Positions 27,100 to 34,593 of a stretch of DNA of 64,000 nucleotides are shown here, piece after piece. The stretch is from JAVDCA01 sp035293985 (GTDB lineage Bacteria > Pseudomonadota > Alphaproteobacteria > Rhizobiales > Xanthobacteraceae). A model generated the notes under the pieces. That model saw only the letters and a program-made list of their open reading frames with translations. It made no database searches and was not told where the DNA came from. Where the stretch lies: NCBI GenBank assembly GCA_035293985.1, contig DATGLS010000054.1, positions 62,001 to 126,000 on the forward strand, read 5' to 3'. Within the stretch, counting starts at the first letter, position 1; each line of letters opens with the position of its first letter. The position numbers were made by a program, and so were the translations under genes.

Positions 27100-29265
27100 A
27101 TGCGCGTTGAAGGCACCGTGTTGTCGCGTCGCGACGTAATGCAAGGGTTGGCGGCCGGCGCCGTCGTTCTCGTCGGCGGCCGCCTCGTCGCAAACGAGGC
27201 AGCGGCGCAAGCGAGCGCCGCGGCGCCGCTCAATGCCTGGATCGCGGTCGCGACCGACGGCAGGGTGACGCTGCAATGCGCCCATTCCGAGATGGGGCAG
27301 GGCATCTACACGACCTTCGCGGCCATCATGGCGGACGAGCTCGAGGCCGACTGGGCGAAATGCGACATCGTGTTCTCGCCGGTGGCGCCCGCCTATCGAC
27401 ACCCGGTCTACAACTGGCAATTCACCGGCAACGCCGAATCGATCCGCTCTTATCACGGGCTGATCCGCAAGATGGCGGCGGCCGCGCGCGAGATGCTGAT
27501 CGCGGCCGCCGCCGACCAGCTCAAGGTGCCGGTGAGCGAGCTCGCGGCGCGCGGCGGCAAGGTGCTGCACCACGCGAGCGGACGCGCGCTCGACTTCGGC
27601 GCGCTGGCGCAGGCCGCGGCCGCCCGGACGCCGCCGGCGCAGCCCAACGTGAAGCCGGAGACGGAATGGCGCCTCGTCGGCCATGGCCGCTCGCTGCCGC
27701 GTCGCGATGTGCCCGACAAGGTGCACGGCACCGCGGTGTTCGGCATCGACGTCAAGGTGCCCGGCATGGTCTACGCCGCCGTCATGAGCACGCCGGTGCT
27801 CGGCGGCAAGGCCGCGTCATTCGACGAGGCGTTGGTCGCCGGCATGCCGGGCGTCATCAAGGTGGTGCCGCTCGGCAGCGCCGTCGCGGTCGTCGCCGAG
27901 CACTACTGGCAGGCCCGGCTCGCGCTCGCCAAGCTGAAGATCGAATGGCAGGGCGGCGAAAGCTTCGACGACGCGGCGCTGGAAAAAAGCTACCGCGCCG
28001 CGCAGCAGAGCAAGGATGGCTGGGCGCTCGCCGAGAACAAGGGCGACGCCGTGACGACGCTCGCCGGCGCCAAGCATGTCATCACGGCCGAGTATCGCGC
28101 CCCCTGGGTTGCGCATGCGCCGATGGAGCCGATGAACGCGACCGTCGCGGTGACCGAAGCGGGCGTGACGATCTGGGCGCCGACCCAGGGCATGGAGATG
28201 ACCCAGATCGTGGTCGCGAAGGTGCTCGGCGTCGCGCCCGACAAGATCAACATCCATCGCACTTATCTCGGCGGCGGCTTCGGCCGCCGGCTGCTCGCCG
28301 ACTTCGTCGCCCAGGCGGCGCTGTGCGCGAAGGCCGCCGGCCGACCCGTGAAGCTGATCTGGTCGCGCGAGGAGGACATCAAGCAGGACGTTTTCCGCCC
28401 CGGCTTCCTCAACGAGGTGCGCGCGAGCCTCGCGGCCGATGGCATGCCGGAGGCGATCCATTTCCGGCTGGTGGCGCCGACCATCCTGGCGCCCGTGTCG
28501 CCGACGCCGGTGCGGCCCGGGATGGTCGATGCGCTGTGCTGCGAAGGGCTGATGGAGAACCCGTACGGGATCGCTCACCGCCGGGTCGACTACAACATGC
28601 TCGCGACGCCGGTCCCGACCATGGTGCTGCGCACGACGGGGCACGGGCCGAACAACTTCACCGTCGAGTCGTTCGTGGACGAGCTCGCGCATGCGGCGAA
28701 GCGCGATCCGTACGAGTATCGCCGCCGGTTGCTCGCGGAAAATCCCGTCGCGCTGAAGGCGCTCGATCGTGCCGCCGAGCTCGCCGCATGGGGCAAGGCG
28801 GCGCCCGGCCGCTTCCAGGGCATGGCATTCGCCGACTGCTTCGGCTCGTATCTGGTGCAGGTGGCCGAGCTGTCGATCGAGAACGGCGCGGTCAAGCTGC
28901 ATAAGATCACCTCGGTGTGCGATCCCGGCCGCGTGCTCGACCGGGTCAATGCCACCTCGATGATCGAGGGCGGCGTGGTGTGGGGGCTCTCGGCTGCGCT
29001 CTACTCGGCGCTGAGCTTCGACAAAGGCCACGTCCGTGAGACGAATTTCGACCGTTTCCGCGTCGTCACCCTGCCGGATACGCCGGAGCTCGTCACCGAC
29101 TTCCTGGAGAACCGCCAGGTGATCGGCGGGCTCGGCGAGGTCGGGCCGGTGGCCGTGCCGGCGGCGATCGCCAACGCCCTCTTCGCCGCGACCGGCGTGC
29201 GCCACCGCCGCTATCCGTTCGCGGCGGACGGCGTGCTCACCACCTACGGCAAGATCTTCGGTTGA
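27100..29265 (+). CDS. Xanthine dehydrogenase-family molybdopterin-binding subunit, exported (IorB-like)
   Basis: The start at 27100 is preceded by GAGG. The 721-residue product has a twin-arginine signal (SRRDVMQGLAAGAVVLVGG), so the enzyme is exported folded. It has the IorB-type order of domains: HSEMGQGIYTTFAAIMADEL, the RTYLGGGFGRRLLADF cofactor site near residue 386, and GGLGEVGPVAVPAAIANALF with the catalytic glutamate near the end. The family includes isoquinoline 1-oxidoreductases and membrane aldehyde dehydrogenases; the substrate is unknown. The [2Fe-2S] subunit follows 9 bases downstream. Confidence 0.93.
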   Translation: MRVEGTVLSRRDVMQGLAAGAVVLVGGRLVANEAAAQASAAAPLNAWIAVATDGRVTLQCAHSEMGQGIYTTFAAIMADELEADWAKCDIVFSPVAPAYRHPVYNWQFTGNAESIRSYHGLIRKMAAAAREMLIAAAADQLKVPVSELAARGGKVLHHASGRALDFGALAQAAAARTPPAQPNVKPETEWRLVGHGRSLPRRDVPDKVHGTAVFGIDVKVPGMVYAAVMSTPVLGGKAASFDEALVAGMPGVIKVVPLGSAVAVVAEHYWQARLALAKLKIEWQGGESFDDAALEKSYRAAQQSKDGWALAENKGDAVTTLAGAKHVITAEYRAPWVAHAPMEPMNATVAVTEAGVTIWAPTQGMEMTQIVVAKVLGVAPDKINIHRTYLGGGFGRRLLADFVAQAALCAKAAGRPVKLIWSREEDIKQDVFRPGFLNEVRASLAADGMPEAIHFRLVAPTILAPVSPTPVRPGMVDALCCEGLMENPYGIAHRRVDYNMLATPVPTMVLRTTGHGPNNFTVESFVDELAHAAKRDPYEYRRRLLAENPVALKALDRAAELAAWGKAAPGRFQGMAFADCFGSYLVQVAELSIENGAVKLHKITSVCDPGRVLDRVNATSMIEGGVVWGLSAALYSALSFDKGHVRETNFDRFRVVTLPDTPELVTDFLENRQVIGGLGEVGPVAVPAAIANALFAATGVRHRRYPFAADGVLTTYGKIFG

Positions 29266-29274
29266 GAGGACACC

Positions 29275-29724
29275 ATGGCAAGCTTCAGCTTCAGGCTCAA
29301 CGGCGCGCCGGTCACGCTCGAGCTCGATCCCTCGACGCCGCTGTTGTGGGCGTTGCGCGATCACCTCGGCATGACCGGAACCAAGTTCGGCTGCGGCATC
29401 GCGCAGTGCGGCGCCTGCACGGTGCATGTCGACGGCGAGGCGGTGCGCTCGTGCGTCTACACGATCGACTCGGTCGCGGGCGCCGAGGTGACGACGATCG
29501 AGGGCCTGACCCGGGACGGTCCGCATCGCCTGCAGGAGGAGTGGATCAAGGCGCAGGTGCCGCAGTGCGGCTACTGCCAGCCCGGCATGATCATGGCGGC
29601 CGCCGCACTGCTCAAGGCGAAGCCGCATCCGACCGAGGCCGATCTGGAGAACTCGATCACCAACATCTGCCGCTGCGGCACCTATGCGCGGATCAAGAAG
29701 GCGATCCTCGCGGCGGCGGGGTGA
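29275..29724 (+). CDS. [2Fe-2S]-binding small subunit (IorA-like)
   Basis: The 149-residue product has the plant-type ferredoxin motif CGIAQCGACTVHVDGEAVRSC near residue 41 and the second cluster motif CGYCQPGMIM...NICRCGTY. This is the IorA/CoxS family. It shuttles electrons from the molybdenum subunit to the cytochrome. It has no signal of its own and would be exported together with the Tat-targeted large subunit. Confidence 0.95.
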   Translation: MASFSFRLNGAPVTLELDPSTPLLWALRDHLGMTGTKFGCGIAQCGACTVHVDGEAVRSCVYTIDSVAGAEVTTIEGLTRDGPHRLQEEWIKAQVPQCGYCQPGMIMAAAALLKAKPHPTEADLENSITNICRCGTYARIKKAILAAAG

Positions 29725-29739
29725 GGCGGGAGGCAGAAC

Positions 29740-29838
29740 ACCGTCATGGCCGGGCTTGTCCAGGCTTGTCCCGGCCATCCACGTCTCGCCGCAACGAAAG
29801 ACGTGAATGCCCGGACCAAGCCCGGGCATGACGATGTG
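29740..29838. repeat. Dispersed repeat of the GTCATGGCCGGGCTTG type
   Basis: CCGTCATGGCCGGGCTTGTC and the inverse GACCAAGCCCGGGCATGACG enclose CCATCCACGTCT and AGACGTGAATG. The same family appears at 37985, 41380, 42345 and 56225. Confidence 0.7.
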
Positions 29839-29841
29839 GAA

Positions 29842-30588
29842 TCAACCCGGATTGGCATACGGCGGGCGCGGGATCGCGAGGTGGGCGGCGCGCAGCGCGC
29901 CGGACCAGCGCTGGCGCAGGTCCTGGAAATAGGGCTCGCCCGGCTCGATGCGGTAGGAAAGCTCGGCCGTGCAGGTGTCGCGGCGCACCACCAGCAGGTC
30001 GAGCGGCATGCCGACCGAGAGGTTCGAGCGCATGGTCGAGTCGACCGAGATCAGGCCGATCTTGAGCGCATCGTAGAGGTCGGTGTCGTACGTGACGGCG
30101 CGGTCGAGCACCGGCTTGCCGTACTTGTGCTCGCCAACCTGCAGGTAGGGCGTGTCGGTGGTGCATTCGATGAAGTTGCCGGCCGAGTAGATCATGAACA
30201 GGCGCGGCCGCTCGCCCTTGATCTGGCCGCCGAACAGCATCGAGATGTCGAACTTGACGTCGGCCGCCTGCAACGCCGCCTCGTCGGTGTGGTGCACCTC
30301 GCGGATGGCGCGGCCGATGCGTTGCGCCGCCTGGAACATGGTCGGCGCGTTGAGCAGCGTCTCGCGCGCGCCGGTCGCCTCGTTCGGAAAGCCTTCCTGC
30401 AGGATGCTCAGCACCGACTGGCTGAGCGAGAGGTTGCCCGAGGAGGCGATCGCCAGCACGCGCTCGCCCGGCACCGCGAAGGTATGCAGCTTGCGAAACA
30501 CCGAGATGTTGTCGAGCCCCGCATTGGTGCGGGTGTCGGCGATCATCACGAGGCCGTCGCGGACGAGGATGCCGCAGCAATAGGTCAT
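29842..30588 (-). CDS. Anbu-type proteasome-like protease (ancestral beta subunit)
   Basis: From 30588 the product is 248 residues. It begins MTYCCGILVRDGLVMIADTRTNAG; removal of Met exposes Thr as N-terminal nucleophile, as in proteasome beta subunits. The family is Anbu, which forms open-ring HslV-like assemblies. The transglutaminase, alpha-E and permuted ATP-grasp genes lie upstream on the same strand. This set has been described as a conserved system, thought to join and cleave peptide or amide tags. Longer frames crossing the heptamer array upstream are rejected. Confidence 0.9.
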   Translation of the reverse strand: MTYCCGILVRDGLVMIADTRTNAGLDNISVFRKLHTFAVPGERVLAIASSGNLSLSQSVLSILQEGFPNEATGARETLLNAPTMFQAAQRIGRAIREVHHTDEAALQAADVKFDISMLFGGQIKGERPRLFMIYSAGNFIECTTDTPYLQVGEHKYGKPVLDRAVTYDTDLYDALKIGLISVDSTMRSNLSVGMPLDLLVVRRDTCTAELSYRIEPGEPYFQDLRQRWSGALRAAHLAIPRPPYANPG

Positions 30589-30611
30589 CAGGGGCGCCCG
30601 TGCATTTCGGC

Positions 30612-30705
30612 GGAGGCGAATAGCGAGTGGCGAACAGCGAATAGCGAATAGCGAATAGCGATTCTCGGCCCTGTTCGCTACTCCCTGGTTCGCTGCTCGC
30701 CCACT
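30612..30705. repeat. Heptamer array GCGAATA with inverted arm
   Basis: GCGAATA-type heptamers, some changed to GCGAGTG or GCGAACA, run for about 50 bases. An inverted arm with TTCGCTACTCCCTGGTTCGCTGCTC follows. It fills the gap between the Anbu and transglutaminase genes. Confidence 0.7.
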
Positions 30706-31532
30706 CAATTCTGCATCTGCCGCTGCGCCTGGTCGACCACCACGGTGACGGCGAGCTCCTCGTCGCCGCCGCCGTAGCGGGTGCCGCGCACCGGTGCGGC
30801 GCCGAGGTAGTCGAGCCCGACCGCGACGCGCACATGCGCGTCGGTAGCGCAGATGCCGTTCGCGGGATCGAACGCGATCCAGCCGAAATCGGGCAGGTGC
30901 GCCTCGGCCCAGGCGTGGCCGGCCTCCTGGCGCACCACGCCGTCGGCGCGGTGGAAGTAGCCGGACACGTAGCGGGCCGGAAAGCCGAGCTCGCGCGCCG
31001 CCGCGATGAAGATGTGAGTGAGGTCCTGGCACACCCCGCGCTTGAGCGCGAAGGCCTCGGCCGCGGTGGTCGAGGCCTTGGTCGGGTCGGTGTCGAAGGC
31101 GACCTCGTCGTGGATGCGCGCGAGCAGCGCGTGCAGCAGGCCGAGCGGGCTGTCGCTGCCACGGTCGCGCACGTCCCGAGCGCAGGCGATGATGGCGTCG
31201 TCCGGCGCGGTCAGCGGGGTCGTGCGCAGAAACAGGCTCGGCGGGAAGTGCTCGATCGTTCCGCGCATGATGCCGTGCGCGTCCTGCGTCTCGATCTCGC
31301 CCTCGACCAGGAGGCGCAGGGTGTCGAGCGGCCCGTCGACGCTGAACGTGTGGGTGACGTTGCCGAACGCGTCCTCCTGGGCGTCGAGCCGGCAGTCGGC
31401 GGAGACGTCGATGCGCCAGTCGACCACGTACTGGCCGTCGTGGTTGCGCGGCGTCATGCGCAGCGTCTGGATCACGCCCTTCGGCGGCTCGGCGTAGCGG
31501 TAGACCGTTTCGTGCGAGACTCGGATGCGCAT
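30705..31532 (-). CDS. Transglutaminase-like cysteine protease of the Anbu system
   Basis: The 275-residue product has an N-terminal beta domain (MRIRVSHETVYRYAEPPKGVIQTLRMTPRNHDGQ is the typical start region) and a transglutaminase core. The catalytic cysteine is in KRGVCQDLTHIF near residue 172, the histidine in HAWAEAHLPDFGW and the aspartate in FDPANG. It is predicted to act as a peptidase or amidase. It lies between Anbu and the alpha-E gene, on the same strand. Confidence 0.93.
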   Translation of the reverse strand: MRIRVSHETVYRYAEPPKGVIQTLRMTPRNHDGQYVVDWRIDVSADCRLDAQEDAFGNVTHTFSVDGPLDTLRLLVEGEIETQDAHGIMRGTIEHFPPSLFLRTTPLTAPDDAIIACARDVRDRGSDSPLGLLHALLARIHDEVAFDTDPTKASTTAAEAFALKRGVCQDLTHIFIAAARELGFPARYVSGYFHRADGVVRQEAGHAWAEAHLPDFGWIAFDPANGICATDAHVRVAVGLDYLGAAPVRGTRYGGGDEELAVTVVVDQAQRQMQN

Positions 31533-31545
31533 GGAATGAGTGTAG

Positions 31546-31611
31546 CGCGCGAATAGGGAATGGCGAATAGCCCAAATTCGCCACTCGCCATTCGCTACTC
31601 GCTATTCGCCC
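31546..31611. repeat. Heptamer array with inverted arm between transglutaminase and alpha-E genes
   Basis: GCGAATAGGGAATGGCGAATAG is followed by the inverted arm ATTCGCCACTCGCCATTCGC and CTATTCGCCCC. It forms one long hairpin and belongs to the same family as 30612. Confidence 0.7.
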
Positions 31612-32553
31612 CTACATCAAATACTGCTCGCTGACGGCGGCGCCGAGCGCGTTGTTGTCGACGATGAAGCCGCTGATGAACTCGTGCAGGCCGCTTTGGA
31701 AGATCTCGTTCATGCGGCTGTTCTGCAGGCGCGTACGCACCGCGCGCGCCTTGCGCTGGGCCGGGCCCTGGCGGCCGTAGGCGTGCGCGATGGCGTCGAA
31801 GAAGCGCACGAGATTCTCGTAGCAGCTCGCGAGCGAGCGCGGCATCTGCTCGTTCAAGATCAGCAGGTCGGCGACCAGCCAGGGCTTGAGGTTTTCCTTG
31901 TAGACCCAGTGATAGGCGGTGAGCGCCGAGACCGTGCGCAGGATCGCGGCCCACTGGAAATAGTCGAGCGAGCCGCCGACCGGCTCGGTCGCCGGCAGCA
32001 GCAGGTGATACTTCACGTCGAGGATACGCGCGGTGTTGTCGGCGCGCTCGAGGTAGACGCCCAACCGCGTGAAGTAATAGGCGTCGTTGCGCAGCATGGT
32101 GCGGTAGGCGGAGCCGTCGAAGCGCAGCGACGTCTCCTGCACCCAGCGCAGGAAGCGGATGAGCTCCTCGCGCGAGGAAAGGCCGTTGCCGTAGCGCTTG
32201 AGCTCGAGCCAGCCGGAATTGATCACGTCCCACATCTCGGCGGTGAGCGCGGTGCGCACCGCGCGCGCGTTGGTGCGCGCCATCTCGAAGCAGTTGCGGA
32301 TCGAGGAGGGGTTGTCGGTCGAGAAGGCGAGGAAATCGATCGCGTTCTCCTCGGTCGCCTCGGCGTAGCGCGCCGCGAAGGCCTTGGCGCTGCCGGCGGT
32401 CGCGATCGCCGACTCCCATTCGTTGGTGGCGCCCACATAGGAGAGCGGCATGGCGGTGAGCCGCTGCGTCGCCTCGAGGATGCGGGCGACGAACTCGGCG
32501 CGCTCGATGTAGCGCGCGAGCCAGTAGAGGTTGTCGGCCGTGCGGGAGAGCAT
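31612..32553 (-). CDS. Alpha-E domain protein of the Anbu/ATP-grasp system
   Basis: The 313-residue, mostly helical product starts MLSRTADNLYWLARYIERAEFVARIL, the hallmark of the alpha-E family, and contains FDGSAYRTMLRNDAYYFTRLGVYLERADNTARILDVKY. Alpha-E proteins always accompany permuted ATP-grasp enzymes and transglutaminases. The exact role is not known. The ATP-grasp gene is next upstream, separated by a REP-like repeat pair. Confidence 0.95.
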   Translation of the reverse strand: MLSRTADNLYWLARYIERAEFVARILEATQRLTAMPLSYVGATNEWESAIATAGSAKAFAARYAEATEENAIDFLAFSTDNPSSIRNCFEMARTNARAVRTALTAEMWDVINSGWLELKRYGNGLSSREELIRFLRWVQETSLRFDGSAYRTMLRNDAYYFTRLGVYLERADNTARILDVKYHLLLPATEPVGGSLDYFQWAAILRTVSALTAYHWVYKENLKPWLVADLLILNEQMPRSLASCYENLVRFFDAIAHAYGRQGPAQRKARAVRTRLQNSRMNEIFQSGLHEFISGFIVDNNALGAAVSEQYLM

Positions 32554-32571
32554 GGGGATTCACTCTCCGCT

Positions 32572-32756
32572 GCTACCCTCCCGCCCGTTGGCGGGGAGGG
32601 TCGGCCGACGTCGCGCAGCGACGGCGGACGGGGTGGGGGGGCTACGCTTGCTCGGGACGCGAAGTAAGAAACACACGCTTGCTCGGAGCAAGCGGCGCCC
32701 CCCACCCCCGACCCCTTCCCGCCACGCGCTTCGCGCGCGGGGGGAGGGGAGCGCAG
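32572..32756. repeat. Pair of REP-like palindromes
   Basis: Two elements face each other. The left one has TACCCTCCCGCCCGTTGGCGGG and the right one CCCGCCACGCGCTTCGCGCG. Between them lies GCTTGCTCGGA, which recurs beside other copies at 34440, 48380, 54816, 57625 and 61036. They separate the alpha-E and ATP-grasp genes. Confidence 0.75.
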
Positions 32757-32774
32757 GCGGATGCGCAAGCTTTC

Positions 32775-34190
32775 TCATGAATCCAGCACCCAGGTATCCT
32801 TGGTCCCGCCGCCCTGGCTCGAGTTGACCACGAGCGAGCCGGCCTTGAGGGCGACGCGGGTGAGGCCGCCGGGGACGATGCGGACCTTGTCGCGGCCGGT
32901 GAGCACGAAGGGGCGCAGATCGACGTGGCGCGGCGCGACGCCTTCGGCGACCAACGTCGGGCAGGTGGAGAGCGCGAGCGTCGGCTGGGCGATGAAGTTC
33001 TTCGGGTCGGTCTTGAGCTTGGCGCGGAACGCCGCGAGCATGGTCTTGTCCGCCTTCGGCCCGATCAGCATGCCGTAGCCGCCCGAGCCGTGCACCTCCT
33101 TCACGACCAGCTCCTCCAGGTGATCGAGCACGTAGGCGAGATGCTCGCCCTCGCGGCAGCGCCAGGTCGGCACGTTCTTCAGGATCGGCTCCTCGCCGAG
33201 ATAGAACTTCACGATCTCGGGCATGTACGAATACACCGCCTTGTCGTCGGCGATGCCGGTGCCGACGGCATTCGCGAGCGTGACGTTGCCGGCCTGGTAG
33301 GCGGCCATCAGGCCGGGGACGCCGAGAGCGGAATCGGGGCGGAACGCGAGCGGGTCGATGAAGTCGTCGTCGACGCGGCGGTAGATCACGTCGACGCGCT
33401 TCAAGCCCTCCGTGGTGCGCATGTAGACGACCGCGCCCTTGACCACGAGGTCGCGGCCCTCGACCAGCTCGACGCCGAGCTTGTCGGCGAGGAACGAGTG
33501 CTCGTAATAAGCCGAGTTGTAGACGCCGGGCGTGAGGATCACGACGGTCGGATCGGACGAGGCCGCGTGCGGCGCGACCGATTTGAGCGTGGCGAGCAAC
33601 TCGTCCGGATAGTTCTCGACCGGGGCGACGCGGTGGCGCGAGAACAGCTCGGGGAAGAGCCGCAGCATGATCTCGCGGTTCTCCAGCATGTACGACACGC
33701 CCGACGGCGTGCGCGCATTGTCTTCGAGCACGTAGAAGCTGCCGGCGTCGACGCGCACGATGTCGATGCCGGCGATGTGCACGTAGATGTCGTGCGGCAC
33801 GCTCTGCCCGTTCATCTCCGGGCGAAAGACCGGGTTGCGGAAGACGAGCTCCTCGGGGACGATGCCGGCGCGGATGATGTCGCGGCGGTGGTAGACGTCC
33901 TTGATGTAGGCGTTGAGCGCGCGCACGCGCTGCTCGAGGCCGCGTGAGAGCGCCTTCCATTCCTCGGCGGCGAGGATGCGCGGCAGCACGTCGAACGGGA
34001 TCAGCCGCTCGGTCGACTCGGCCTCGCCGTAGACCGCGAAGGTGATGCCGATGCGGCGGAAGATGAGCTCGGCCTCGCGCCGGCGATGATCGAGGAAATC
34101 GGCCGGCAGGGTGCCGAGCCAGGCGTCGAGGGCCGAGTAGGCCGGCCGCACCTCGCCGTCGCTGCCTCGCATCTCGTCGAACGCAATCAC
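32775..34190 (-). CDS. Circularly permuted type 2 ATP-grasp protein
   Basis: From the GTG at 34190 the product is 471 residues starting VIAFDEMRGSDGEVRPAY. It contains YVLEDNARTPSGVSYMLENRE near residue 175, VVKEVHGSGGYGMLIGP and FIAQPTLALSTCP, all typical of the permuted ATP-grasp family of the Anbu system. It probably forms amide bonds with ATP. The longer frame to 34259 reads through a dispersed palindrome, so the GTG start is preferred. It is the first gene of the four-gene set. Confidence 0.92.
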   Translation of the reverse strand: MIAFDEMRGSDGEVRPAYSALDAWLGTLPADFLDHRRREAELIFRRIGITFAVYGEAESTERLIPFDVLPRILAAEEWKALSRGLEQRVRALNAYIKDVYHRRDIIRAGIVPEELVFRNPVFRPEMNGQSVPHDIYVHIAGIDIVRVDAGSFYVLEDNARTPSGVSYMLENREIMLRLFPELFSRHRVAPVENYPDELLATLKSVAPHAASSDPTVVILTPGVYNSAYYEHSFLADKLGVELVEGRDLVVKGAVVYMRTTEGLKRVDVIYRRVDDDFIDPLAFRPDSALGVPGLMAAYQAGNVTLANAVGTGIADDKAVYSYMPEIVKFYLGEEPILKNVPTWRCREGEHLAYVLDHLEELVVKEVHGSGGYGMLIGPKADKTMLAAFRAKLKTDPKNFIAQPTLALSTCPTLVAEGVAPRHVDLRPFVLTGRDKVRIVPGGLTRVALKAGSLVVNSSQGGGTKDTWVLDS

Positions 34191-34227
34191 CCGAACCCCC
34201 GCGGCGGTGACTCCGGACTTAAATCCG

Positions 34228-34276
34228 GAGCATGATCTTTTCCGAAAATCGGTACCCACTTTTCGGGATCATGCTC
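34228..34276. repeat. Palindromic GCATGATC...GATCATGC repeat
   Basis: GCATGATCTTTTCCGAAAA and TTTTCGGGATCATGC are inverted arms around TCGGTACCCAC. This unit is widespread in genomes of the Bradyrhizobium group. It stands directly upstream of the ATP-grasp gene and can form a cruciform or hairpin. Confidence 0.8.
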
Positions 34277-34419
34277 GGCAACGTGCAAGCTCCGCGCCAA
34301 TGGGAAACACTGCGAAAAAAGCGCGGATTTTTCAATGCGGTTGAGAAGATTTGCCTAGGACTTGGGCGGGTTGTGAACAGGGAACGGGCGGGCAACGGGC
34401 GCTTTCTGCTGCCCTTCCC

Positions 34420-34590
34420 CGCGAGCCGCGTGGCGGGGAGGGGGTGGGGGGCGCTTCCGCTTGCTCGGAGCACGCGTCTTCGAGCCTCACCGCAAATTCG
34501 CAGCAAGCGTAGGCCCCCACCCCTCGCTTCGGCAGCTTCGCTGCCTCGCTCGACCCTCCCGCCAACGGGCGGGAGGATAGCCGCGCGGCC
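34420..34590. repeat. Pair of REP-like palindromes
   Basis: CCCCGCGAGCCGCGTGGCGGGGAGG and, inverted, CTTCGGCAGCTTCGCTGCCTC with CCCGCCAACGGGCGGGAGG make two elements facing each other. They lie between the permuted ATP-grasp gene and the ligase gene, both on the minus strand. Confidence 0.7.
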
Positions 34591-34593
34591 TGG

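Noticed and set aside
29842..31584. 580-codon frame joining Anbu with the region opposite the transglutaminase
   Set aside because: It reads through the transglutaminase gene in a wrong frame and through a heptamer array. The Anbu family start with the N-terminal Thr is at 30588.
34191..34259. N-terminal extension of the permuted ATP-grasp protein
   Set aside because: It is encoded by a dispersed palindrome. The family start region begins at the GTG at 34190.
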